Assembly: GCF_023073315.1 (NCBI RefSeq) | Contig: NZ_JADPJH010000010.1 | Coordinates: 399,788-463,787 of the forward strand | DNA length: 64,000 bases | Direction: 5' to 3' | DNA from: Bradyrhizobium sp. 1 | GTDB lineage: Bacteria > Pseudomonadota > Alphaproteobacteria > Rhizobiales > Xanthobacteraceae | Shown: positions 8,550 through 16,508 of the stretch, one piece after another | How the letters are laid out: each line of letters opens with the position of its first letter | How positions within the stretch are numbered: the stretch's first letter is position 1 | Made by a program: the position numbers and the translations under genes | The notes under the pieces: generated by a model | Seen by the model: only the letters and a program-made list of their open reading frames with translations | Told to the model about the DNA's origin: nothing | Database searches by the model: none

Positions 8550-9281
8550 ATGATCGAAATCAGCCACGTCAACAAATGGTATAGCCCGACCTTCCAGGTG
8601 CTGACCGACTGCACCACCAGCGTCACCAAGGGCGAGGTCGTCGTGGTCTGCGGCCCTTCGGGCTCGGGCAAATCGACGCTGATCAAATGCGTCAATGCGC
8701 TGGAGCCGTTCCAGAGCGGCGACATCAGCGTCGACGGCACCAAGGTCAACGATCCCAAGACCAATCTGCCGAAATTGCGCTCGCGCGTCGGCATGGTGTT
8801 CCAGCACTTCGAGCTGTTCCCGCATCTGAAGATCATCGACAATCTCTGCCTCGCACAGCAGAAGGTGCTCGACCGGTCGCGCGACAAGGCGGTGGCGAAA
8901 GGCATGCAGTTGCTGGAGCGCGTCGGGCTGAAGGAACAGGCGGAGAAGTTTCCCGCGCAGCTCTCCGGTGGGCAGCAGCAGCGCGTCGCGATCGCGCGCG
9001 CGCTCGCCATGGATCCCATCGTCATGCTGTTCGACGAACCGACCTCGGCGCTCGATCCTGAAATGGTCAGCGAGGTGCTCGACGTCATGGTCGATCTCGC
9101 CCATGAGGGCATGACCATGATGGTCGTGACCCACGAGATGGGCTTTGCCCGCAAGGTCGCCAACCGCGTCATCTTCATGGACCGCGGCGAGATCGTCGAG
9201 GACGCCCCGAAGGACGATTTCTTCGGCAAGCCCCGCAGCGACCGCGCGCAGAAGTTCTTGTCGAAAATTCTGTCGCATTAA
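8550..9281 (+). CDS. gltL: Amino-acid ABC transporter, ATP-binding subunit
   Basis: This 243-residue ATPase (246 if the GTG at 8541 is used) has Walker [11 protein letters not shown]-loop [10 protein letters not shown], signature [15 protein letters not shown], Walker [15 protein letters not shown] and switch His in VVTHEMGFA. The ATG at 8550 is chosen because family proteins begin MIxIxxVxKWY; neither start has a clear ribosome site. The start [15 protein letters not shown] is typical of the GltL/GlnQ group. It completes the importer. A hairpin repeat follows at 9290. Confidence 0.88.
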   Translation: MIEISHVNKWYSPTFQVLTDCTTSVTKGEVVVVCGPSGSGKSTLIKCVNALEPFQSGDISVDGTKVNDPKTNLPKLRSRVGMVFQHFELFPHLKIIDNLCLAQQKVLDRSRDKAVAKGMQLLERVGLKEQAEKFPAQLSGGQQQRVAIARALAMDPIVMLFDEPTSALDPEMVSEVLDVMVDLAHEGMTMMVVTHEMGFARKVANRVIFMDRGEIVEDAPKDDFFGKPRSDRAQKFLSKILSH

Positions 9282-9289
9282 TTTTCTCT

Positions 9290-9332
9290 GTCATTCCGGG
9301 CTCATTCGCTTTGCGAATGCCCCCGGAATGAC
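9290..9332. repeat. Short inverted repeat, CATTCCGGG family
   Basis: GTCATTCCGGG at 9290-9300 is mirrored by CCCGGAATGAC ending at 9332, with an inner CATTCGC / GCGAATG pair and a 3-nt loop. It is a compact relative of the element at 274-376. It lies between the ATPase gene and the transaminase gene, where it may terminate the importer transcript. Confidence 0.7.
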
Positions 9333-9408
9333 GGATCGAGGGTTTATCGGGCTCGCCAAATCTCCTATACGGGTGAGCAATTCCACCTTCGTCCTCAGGA
9401 GACCTGCC

Positions 9409-10269
9409 TTGGACTCGATCGCCTACGTCAACGGCTCATTCGTCCCGCTCTCGGACGCCAAAATCTCGGTGCTCGATCGCGGTTTCCTGTTTGCCGACGG
9501 CATCTACGAGGTCTCGGCCGTGCTTGACGGCAAGCTGGTCGACAACGCCTCGCATCTGGCGCGGCTGGAGCGTTCGGTCGGCGAGATCAAGCTCAAGCTG
9601 CCGGAGACGGTCGAGCGCATCACCGAGATCCAGAAGGAGCTGATCGCGCGCAACAAGATCGAAAGCGGTCTCGTCTATCTCCAGGTGACGCGCGGCGCCG
9701 ACAAGGGCCGCGACTTCCCGTTCCCGAAGGGCGAGGTCAAGTCGAGCCTGGTGATGTTCACGTCCGAGAAGGACATCATCGGCTCCGCGGCAGCCAAGAC
9801 CGGCATCAATGTGATCACGGTGCCCGACATCCGCTGGGAGCGGCGCGACATCAAGAGCGTGGCGTTGCTGGCGCAGGTGCTGGCGAAGCAGGCCGCGGCC
9901 GAAGCCGGCGCCGGCGAGGCCTGGATGCTGCAGGACGGCTATGTGACCGAAGGCGGCTCGTCCACGGCGTTCATCCTGACCAAGGACGACGTCATCGTCA
10001 CCCGCCAGAACTCCAACGCGATCCTGCCGGGCTGCACGCGCAAGGCCGTGATCGCACTTGCCGAGGAGCGCCAGCTTCGCGTCGAGGAACGTTCCTTCAC
10101 CGTCGCCGAGGCGCTCGCCGCCAAGGAAGCCTTCATCACCTCGGCTTCGTCGTTCGTGCAGCCGGTGGTCGCACTCGACGGCAAGACGATCGGCGATGGC
10201 AAGCCCGGCCCGATGGCGACGCGGCTCCGCGAGATCTATGTGGAGTTCGCGAAGGCGACGGCGGTTTAG
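9409..10269 (+). CDS. dat: D-amino-acid transaminase (fold-type IV PLP enzyme)
   Basis: The 286-residue protein starts at TTG 9409, with AGGAGA six bases upstream; the encoded N-terminus DSIAYVNGSFVPLSDAKISV matches class IV aminotransferases. Lys149 in RRDIKSVALL is the expected PLP Schiff-base lysine. EGGSSTAF and the late ITSASSFVQPV segment bind cofactor phosphate and substrate. The family interconverts D-alanine/D-glutamate and 2-keto acids, or acts on branched-chain amino acids or aminodeoxychorismate; the FADGIYE motif favours the D-amino-acid branch. It lies 128 nt behind the importer with a repeat between, so membership of that operon is uncertain. Confidence 0.85.
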   Translation: MDSIAYVNGSFVPLSDAKISVLDRGFLFADGIYEVSAVLDGKLVDNASHLARLERSVGEIKLKLPETVERITEIQKELIARNKIESGLVYLQVTRGADKGRDFPFPKGEVKSSLVMFTSEKDIIGSAAAKTGINVITVPDIRWERRDIKSVALLAQVLAKQAAAEAGAGEAWMLQDGYVTEGGSSTAFILTKDDVIVTRQNSNAILPGCTRKAVIALAEERQLRVEERSFTVAEALAAKEAFITSASSFVQPVVALDGKTIGDGKPGPMATRLREIYVEFAKATAV

Positions 10270-10285
10270 CCCGCACTCGGCTGTC

Positions 10286-10376
10286 GTAGGGTGGGCAAAG
10301 GCGCGCTTGCGCCGTGCCCACGTCTTCTCGCATTAGCTGAAGAAGTGGTGGGCACGCTACGCTTTGCCCACCCTAC
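10286..10376. repeat. Pair of inverted GTAG-headed REP-like hairpins (BIME-like)
   Basis: Unit 1 (10286-10321, plus) begins GTAGGGTGGGCAAAG and ends GTGCCCAC, forming a hairpin. Unit 2 (10348-10376) is in the opposite orientation; its reverse complement begins with the same GTAGGGTGGGCAAAG and ends GTGCCCAC. The spacer includes CTTCT and AGAAG, which can also pair. The same units flank the RAYT transposase gene at 47.6-48.3 kb. The pair lies between the convergent transaminase and AhpD-like genes. Confidence 0.8.
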
Positions 10377-10405
10377 AAGACTTGGCTGCGAGGGAGCGTT
10401 GCGGT

Positions 10406-10867
10406 CTACGCCACCGACGCCTTCACCTTCACCGGATGTGCCGCCCTGAACGCGATCGCGATCCTGTTCCAGGCATTGATGGCGCCGATCAGCATGGTCA
10501 GGTTCACCGTCTCTGCATCGGTGAACTGCGCACGCACCTGCTCGTAAACATCGTCGGGCGCGTGCGTCTCGGAGATCAGCGTCACCGACTCCGTCCACGC
10601 CAGCGCGGCACGCTCGCGGTCGGTATAGAGCGGGGACTCACGCCAGGCATTGAGCAGATAGATGCGCTGCTCGGTCTCGCCGCGCTTGCGGGCGTCCTCG
10701 GTGTGCATGTTGATGCAGAAGGCGCAGCCGTTGATCTGCGACGCGCGGATCTTGACCAGCTCGATCAGCGATTTCTCCAGACCCGTCGACTGGATCTGCT
10801 CTTCCAGCGCCATCAGCGCCTTCATCGTGTCGGGGGCGGCCTGGTAGAAGTTCATGCGGGGTTTCAT
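10406..10867 (-). CDS. AhpD-like carboxymuconolactone decarboxylase family protein
   Basis: This 153-residue protein starts at 10867 with GGAG upstream. The AhpD redox signature is present: C48-A-F-C51 followed by H55 (NGCAFCINMH). Members are all-helical peroxidase-like proteins or uncharacterised defence proteins; the CxxC favours a thiol-based peroxidase role. It sits 29 nt downstream of an EmrB-type pump gene on the same strand and probably shares its transcript, which suggests an accessory role in chemical stress. Confidence 0.85.
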   Translation of the reverse strand: MKPRMNFYQAAPDTMKALMALEEQIQSTGLEKSLIELVKIRASQINGCAFCINMHTEDARKRGETEQRIYLLNAWRESPLYTDRERAALAWTESVTLISETHAPDDVYEQVRAQFTDAETVNLTMLIGAINAWNRIAIAFRAAHPVKVKASVA

Positions 10868-10896
10868 GGTCGTTCTCCTTGCTTGCGGGGGTGAGG

Positions 10897-12507
10897 TCAG
10901 TGGGCTCCGCCGGCCGAGGTCTGGCCGGGCTTCTTCAGGAAGAGGACGGCGGCAAGCGCGACGATCAGCGCCATGCCGAGCAGATAGAAGGTGTCGCTGA
11001 AGGCGAAGATATAGGCCTGCTTCTGCACGGTATGGCCGATCGCGACATAGGCGCGATGCGCGGCGTCGGCACGATCGAGCACGCCGTGATTGACGAAATA
11101 CTGCGTGAGCTGCTCCAGCCGCGTCCGGGTCGCCTGCTCGAACACCGAGACCGACTGCATCAGCACGTTGGAGTGATATTGCTCGCGCTTGGTCAGCATG
11201 GTCTGGAGCAGCGCGATGCCGACGGCGCCGCCGAGATTGCGCATCATGTTGAACAGGCCGGAGGCCGAGCCCGCATTCTCCGCCTCGATGCCAGCGGTCG
11301 CGACCGCGGACAACGGCGCGAGCACCAGCGCCTGGCCGATCGCACGGACGATGTTGGGCAAAAGCAGCTGGTCGGACCCGTAATCGTTGGTCATGTAGAT
11401 GTTCATGAAATTGGAAGCTGCGAACAAGACGAAGCCGGTCCCGATGATGATCCGCGCATCGAACTTCTGCATCAGGCGCGGCACCAGCGGGATCAGCACG
11501 AGTTGCGGCAAACCGGTCCATGCCAGCACCATGCCGATCTGCTCGGCATTGTAGCCCTGGATGCGCGCCAGATATTGCGGCAGGATGAACACCGAGCCGT
11601 ACAGCGCGACGCCCAGCAAAAAGTTCGCGAGCATGCCGAAGCCGAAATTGCGGCGGACCAGCAGGCGCAGATTCAACAGCGGCTTCTTCACGGTGAGCTC
11701 GATGATCAGGAAGGCGGTCAGCGCGACGGCTGCGATCACCGACAGCTTGACGATGAAGGGCGATCCGAACCAGTCGTCCTTGTTGCCTTCTTCCAGCACG
11801 GTCTGGAGCGCGGACAGGCCGATGGCCATGGTGATGATGCCGGCCCAGTCGCCCTCACGCAGCAATGCCAGCTTCATCGGCTTGGCGTCGAGCGCGTACC
11901 AGAGCATGCCGACCATGATCGCGCCGGGCACGACGTTGACGTAGAAGATGTACTGCCAACCAAAGTTCTCGGTGAGATAGCCGCCAATGGTCGGGCCGAT
12001 CGCGGGCGCGAATGTCGCCGACAGCGCGAACAGCGCGAGGCCCACCGGCTGCTTGGCACGCGGCAGGAGCGTGATGATCAAGGTGAAGGCCATCGGGATC
12101 AGCACACCGCCGGTAAATCCCTGCACGGCGCGCAGCACGATCATCTGCGGCAGGTCCTGCGCCAGCGCACAGGCCGCGGACAGAACCAGGAACAGGATCG
12201 CGTTGGCAAGCAGGTAGATCCGGATCGAGAACACTTGTGCGAGCCAGCCGGAGAGCGGGATCACCACGATCTCGGCGATCAGATAGGAGGTCGAGATCCA
12301 GCCGCCGTCGTCGATGCCGGCGCCGATCGCGCCCTGGATGTCCGCGAGCGAGGCGTTGACGATCTGGATGTTCAGCACCGCCATGAAGGCGCCGAGGGTG
12401 GCGCCGATCACCGCGATCCAGGTTTTTGCAGAGACCGCCGGCGTGGCGGGCGCAGCGGGAGCAGGAAGGCTGGCGGCGGCGTTGACGGCCGGTTGGAGCG
12501 TGTTCAT
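10897..12507 (-). CDS. emrB: DHA2-family drug efflux transporter, EmrB-like
   Basis: This 536-residue major-facilitator protein has about 14 predicted membrane helices. The first begins near residue 30 (WIAVIGATLGAFMAVLNIQI), and the family motif D-G-G-W-I-S-T-S-Y is near residue 67. A motif-C-like glycine/proline-rich helix (ATFAPAIGPTIGGYL) is present. It exports drugs by proton antiport and normally works with a membrane-fusion partner, here the EmrA-like protein 115 nt upstream. The start at 12507 has GAGG upstream. Substrates are unknown; EmrAB systems handle hydrophobic acids, uncouplers and plant phenolics. Confidence 0.9.
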   Translation of the reverse strand: MNTLQPAVNAAASLPAPAAPATPAVSAKTWIAVIGATLGAFMAVLNIQIVNASLADIQGAIGAGIDDGGWISTSYLIAEIVVIPLSGWLAQVFSIRIYLLANAILFLVLSAACALAQDLPQMIVLRAVQGFTGGVLIPMAFTLIITLLPRAKQPVGLALFALSATFAPAIGPTIGGYLTENFGWQYIFYVNVVPGAIMVGMLWYALDAKPMKLALLREGDWAGIITMAIGLSALQTVLEEGNKDDWFGSPFIVKLSVIAAVALTAFLIIELTVKKPLLNLRLLVRRNFGFGMLANFLLGVALYGSVFILPQYLARIQGYNAEQIGMVLAWTGLPQLVLIPLVPRLMQKFDARIIIGTGFVLFAASNFMNIYMTNDYGSDQLLLPNIVRAIGQALVLAPLSAVATAGIEAENAGSASGLFNMMRNLGGAVGIALLQTMLTKREQYHSNVLMQSVSVFEQATRTRLEQLTQYFVNHGVLDRADAAHRAYVAIGHTVQKQAYIFAFSDTFYLLGMALIVALAAVLFLKKPGQTSAGGAH

Positions 12508-12622
12508 GGAAGCCTCGTCTCGGTTACAGAGACAGGATGCATTGGACCGATGGTTTCGATAATCGAGGAAGCCAGGGAAGGATCGTCCGGCAGGACTTGA
12601 TAATCCCGCCGGTCGTCCGACC

Positions 12623-13804
12623 TCAGCCGCCGTTCTGGCGGGACGAATTGTCGGCGAGGCGCTTCGCCGTCTCTCGCTCAGCCAGCACGGTCTGCTTGGT
12701 ATCGACGGTCGGCACCGCCGACATGCCGGGCCGCAGCAGGCCCGTCAGACTGTAATCGTCGAGCACGATCTTCACCGGCACGCGCTGCACGATTTTTGTG
12801 AAATTGCCGGTGGCGTTATCAGGCGGCAGCAGTGCGAATTCAAGTCCGCTGGCCGGCGAAAGGCTATCGACATGACCGCGCAGCGTGCGATTGCGAAAAC
12901 TGTCGACGTGCAGCTCGACCGGCTGGCCGGGGCGCACATGCGTGAGCTGCGTCTCCTTGAAGTTGGCGACCACATAGACCGCATCGAGCGGCACCACCGC
13001 CATTAATTGCGTGCCGGCTTGCACGAACTGGCCGACGCGCAAGCTGCGGGCGCCGACCGTGCCGTCGACCGGCGCAGTGATCTCGGTATAGGACAGGTTC
13101 AGCTCTGCCTGCTGCGCGACAGCGCGAGCGCGTTCGAGTTGCGCTGTGGCCTGGCCGCGCTGGGTGGTGAGCACGTCGACCTTGCGCTCTGCGGCCACGA
13201 GGCCCGACTTGGCGTGCTGCAATTGCGCGCTGCTGGCGCGCAGTGCCGCGTCGGTCTGCTGTGCGCGCTGGATCGTGCCCGAGCCCGACTTCATCAGATC
13301 GTCGTAGCGGGCGCGTTCTTCCTGCGCGAATTTCAGATTGGCATCGGCCGCGGTGACATCGGCCGTGCTCTGCTCGATGACCGGCTGCTGCAGTTCGAGC
13401 TGGGCATCGATGTTGCGCACCGAGGCTTCGCCGGCGGCGACGTCGGCTTTAGCCTGGTCAAGCGCCGCCTTGAAGTCGCGGTCGTCGATCCTGGCCAGCA
13501 GCTGGCCCGCCCGGACCTTCTCGTTGTCGCCGACCAGCACCTTCGCGATGTAGCCGGAGACTTTTGGTGCGATGATCGTGGAGTCGGCCTTCACATACGC
13601 GTCGTCGGTCGTCTCGAGGTAGCGGCCGTTGGTCCAGTAGTCGTATCCGTAATAGACAATGGCTGTCGTGCCCAAGAGCAGCGCGAGCGCCAAAGCCGCG
13701 CGCCTGACCATGGCCCCGGCCGGGACAGTCGTCGGCGCCTTGGGATAATCATGAATGATTTCAGCTGCTTGCTGGAAATTCTCGGTACGGAGCATCTCGG
13801 ACAT
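12623..13804 (-). CDS. emrA: Membrane-fusion protein of a drug efflux pump, EmrA/HlyD-like
   Basis: This 393-residue protein has one N-terminal membrane anchor (about 33-52, ALALALLLGTTAIVYYGYDY), then TTDDAYVKAD, the usual start of the periplasmic EmrA barrel. Lipoyl halves (VSGYIAKVLVGDNEKVRAGQ and APVDGTVGARSLRVGQFV) flank a coiled coil of about 100 residues. It links the EmrB-like transporter to an outer-membrane channel, which is not encoded here. The start at 13804 has AGGAG upstream. It is first gene of a minus-strand operon emrA-emrB-ahpD-like, divergent from a LysR gene. Confidence 0.9.
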   Translation of the reverse strand: MSEMLRTENFQQAAEIIHDYPKAPTTVPAGAMVRRAALALALLLGTTAIVYYGYDYWTNGRYLETTDDAYVKADSTIIAPKVSGYIAKVLVGDNEKVRAGQLLARIDDRDFKAALDQAKADVAAGEASVRNIDAQLELQQPVIEQSTADVTAADANLKFAQEERARYDDLMKSGSGTIQRAQQTDAALRASSAQLQHAKSGLVAAERKVDVLTTQRGQATAQLERARAVAQQAELNLSYTEITAPVDGTVGARSLRVGQFVQAGTQLMAVVPLDAVYVVANFKETQLTHVRPGQPVELHVDSFRNRTLRGHVDSLSPASGLEFALLPPDNATGNFTKIVQRVPVKIVLDDYSLTGLLRPGMSAVPTVDTKQTVLAERETAKRLADNSSRQNGG

Positions 13805-14101
13805 GTCAGTCTCCTGTCGGCGTTCTGAGATGATCGGTCTTTTTGGTTCGAGCGATAATTGGCGAAATGCCGGAAGGATTATCCATCAGGGGTGGATAGT
13901 CGGAGGCATCGCCTGCATTTATGATGGTCTACGGGACCGGACCGGCGACTGCCCCAGAGCGATTGCCGCGTCTGTCGAGCGATTGCTGCTAACGCATGCG
14001 TTCTGCTCCATGCGCGGCGGTGAGCGACTGTGTGGATGATCTGATGGATAATCGGGGTGAATTCCTTGCGATTATCGATCGAAAGCGGATAACCAGGCAG
14101 C
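13805..14101. promoter_or_regulatory. Divergent control region emrA / LysR with repeated GGATAAT-type boxes
   Basis: This 297-nt non-coding region holds GATTATCCATC at 13877-13887 and its exact inverse GATGGATAATC at 14043-14053, plus related GGATAGTC (13894-13901) and GGATAACC (14087-14094). TATCCA and TGGATA at 13881-13898 form a short dyad around TCAGGGG. These are plausible operators for the LysR regulator controlling both itself and the pump operon. No confident sigma-70 promoter was picked. Confidence 0.5.
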
Positions 14102-15013
14102 ATGGACCGATTGACCAGCCTCGAAGTGTTCAGCCGGGTGGTCGAGACCGGTGGCTTCTCCGCCGCAGCCCGCAAGCTCAACATGTCGACCACCATGGTG
14201 AGCAATCACGTTCAGGCGCTGGAGGACCGGCTCGGGGTGAGGCTGCTTCAGCGCACCACGCGCAAGGTCAACCTCACCGAGATCGGCAAGGCCTATTACG
14301 ACCGCTGCATCCAGATCCTCGCCGATATCGAGCAGGCCGACGACATCGCCAGCGAATTGCAGTCGGTGCCCCGCGGCACGTTGCGGGTCCACGTCGCCAC
14401 GCACATGGTGCCGTTCGTCGCGCCGGTGGCGGCGAAACTGCTGTCGACCTATCCGGAGCTCAGGATCGATCTGCGCATGGGCGAAGCCGAAATCGACCTC
14501 ATCGAGGAAGGTTATGACATTGCCCTGCGCATGACCTCGCCGCCGGATTCGAGCCTGATCGTCCGTAGCCTTGCCACTTGGCGTCACGTGCTGTGCTGCT
14601 CGCACGACTATCTCGAAAGGCATGGCCGCGTGCAGAAGCTCGATGAGCTCACCGCGCACAATTGCGGGCGCCATTTGAATTATCCGTTCGGCGACGATTG
14701 GCACTTCTTCGATCGCAAGGGCAAGCCGGCATCGGTACGGATCTCCGGCAGCTTCATCACCAACAGCGGCGAGGCCTTGCGCAAGGTCGCTCTGGAAGGG
14801 GCTGCGGTCTGCCTGATGGCCGGATTTCTGATCCGTGACGATCTCGAGGCCGGTCGGCTGGTGCGTCTTTTGCCCGAATACCGGCCGGTGGAGATGTCGA
14901 TGAACGCGGTCTATCCGCACAAACATCATCTGTCGGCGAAGGTGAGGACCTTCATCGACATGCTCGTGCATCACAGCGCTGAGCAGCAGAAGTTGATCAA
15001 TCCGTATTCATGA
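14102..15013 (+). CDS. LysR-family transcriptional regulator (next to emrAB)
   Basis: The 303-residue protein has a winged HTH at 1-60 (GGFSAAARKLNMSTTMVSNHVQALE) and a periplasmic-binding-like effector domain from about 90. The HTH resembles the CrgA/AaeR-type group whose members often control efflux or oxidoreductase genes. It is transcribed away from the EmrAB-like operon and is its likely regulator. Its stop overlaps the end of a convergent pseudogene by 6 nt. Confidence 0.88.
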   Translation: MDRLTSLEVFSRVVETGGFSAAARKLNMSTTMVSNHVQALEDRLGVRLLQRTTRKVNLTEIGKAYYDRCIQILADIEQADDIASELQSVPRGTLRVHVATHMVPFVAPVAAKLLSTYPELRIDLRMGEAEIDLIEEGYDIALRMTSPPDSSLIVRSLATWRHVLCCSHDYLERHGRVQKLDELTAHNCGRHLNYPFGDDWHFFDRKGKPASVRISGSFITNSGEALRKVALEGAAVCLMAGFLIRDDLEAGRLVRLLPEYRPVEMSMNAVYPHKHHLSAKVRTFIDMLVHHSAEQQKLINPYS

Positions 15014-16432
15014 GCGGCGCGGCGGCGGCAATCGCCCGAACACGCCGTCGAGCGCCATTCCGATCGCAAGCAGCCGGCGGTCGCTTCCGGCAGGGCCGTC
15101 CAGCTCGAGGCCTACAGGCAATTTGCTTGTGGCGCCGAGTGCAATCGGAATCTGGATGCCTGGAATGCCGGCATTGCTGCCGGGATCGGTGTTCTGGATG
15201 AACAGGCCGAAATTTTCGAAGCTGCTGGATTCCGGGTTGGAGGCAATCGCGACGCGCGGCGTGGTCGGAAAGGCAACGGCATCAAGCCGGTTGTCGGCGA
15301 AAGTCTTGCTGTACAGCGCCTGAAGCGCGGGCCGTGCGGTCTTGATCGCGGCATCATAGATCGGCTTGGCGTCGACCAGCGTGCCATCGGGGGCGGGCAG
15401 TTTGCGCGGGATCACCAGGCCATCATAGGTGCCTTTCACGTCGGCGCTGGAGATGTCCTGCGCCAGCGCTTCGATGCTGAGGCCGGTGCCGGTATGCGCG
15501 AGATAGGCGATCAGGTCGTCATAAGCCTCCTACAGTGCGACGGGAAAGCTGACCTGACCGTTGAGCTCGGCCAGCTGCGGCATCTCGATCTCGACGACCG
15601 TGACGCCTTGCGCCTTCACGTTTGCGATCGCCGCGCGAAACGCAGCTTCTGTATCGGCATCGAGATTGGTCAGCATCGTTTTGACGAGACCGATCCGCAC
15701 CTGTTTCAGATCGGCCGGCGCAATGGCGTCGCCACCTGCGATGACGCGGTCGAGCAGCGCGACATCCGGCATGGTTACGGCCATTGGGCCTGCGGTGTCG
15801 CGGGTGTGCGAGATCGGCGCGATGCCGTCTTGCGGATAGCGTCCGACGGTCGGGCGCAGCGAGGCGCATCCGTTCAGCGCGGCCGGCACCCGGACCGATC
15901 CGCCGGTGTCGGTACCGAGCCCGCCCGCCACGATCCGGGCGCCGATCGCGGCGCCCGTCCCGGATGAGGAGCCGCCCGCGATCAGGGCGCGGTCATAGGC
16001 ATTGCGGACACCGAATTCGGCGCCGGTCTTGAATGCGGTGTTGTAGCCGGAGATGCCGAAGGCGAGCTCATGCATGCTGGTCTTGCCGATGATCACCGCG
16101 CCTGCGGCTCGCAGTTTTGCGGCAACCGGCGCGTCGGCCTTTGGGATATAATCCTTCAGTGCAGGCGTACCGGCGCTGCACGGCAGTCCCGCGACTTCGA
16201 TATTGTCCTTGATCACGATGGGCACGCCGCCGAGCGGTTTTGTCTTGTCGCCCGACGCGTCGAATGCGGCCGCAGCCTTCAGGGCGCCGGCTTCGTCCAG
16301 GGTGACGAAGGCGTTGAGATCGGCATTGGCTTTGGCGCGGGCAAGAGCTTCCGTCGTGAGTGCCGTGCTCGTGATTTTTCCTGCGCGGAGGTCGGCCGTG
16401 GCCTGGCTCAGGGTCAACTGGTCGAGATCCAT
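15008..16432 (-). pseudogene. Amidase gene interrupted by one in-frame TAG
   Basis: The frame reads MDLDQLTLSQATADLRAG from 16432 and keeps amidase-signature features: the catalytic Lys in VIKDN, the Gly/Ser loop GGSSSGTGAAI and the nucleophile region TDTGGSVRVPA. At 15532-15530 it meets TAG after FPVAL. The same frame then resumes as EAYDDLIAYLAHTGTG and continues to a natural TGA at 15008, so a single base change would restore 474 residues. A Tyr codon is the simplest original. The first 300 residues contain the catalytic triad but lack the C-terminal part of the fold. It could be a recent nonsense mutation or a sequencing error. It is 76 nt downstream of the indolepyruvate oxidoreductase gene. 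Confidence 0.85.
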
Positions 16433-16508
16433 GATGCGTCGCCTGATTGCGGAGGCGCCAACAGGGCGCCACTTAAGGTCCGGAGGGTGAGGCCTCACTG
16501 GCGCCGCG

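Noticed and set aside
7926..9278. 450-codon minus-strand frame across gltK and gltL
   Set aside because: Antisense shadow of two well-supported ABC subunit genes.
10879..12600. 573-codon plus-strand frame across the EmrB-like gene
   Set aside because: Its product is Asp/Gln/His-rich low-complexity sequence; the minus strand encodes a clear 14-helix transporter.
15530..15532. Programmed readthrough or recoding at the amidase TAG
   Set aside because: TAG is not a selenocysteine codon, pyrrolysine use is not expected in this group, and no recoding structure was seen; a mutation or sequencing error is simpler.
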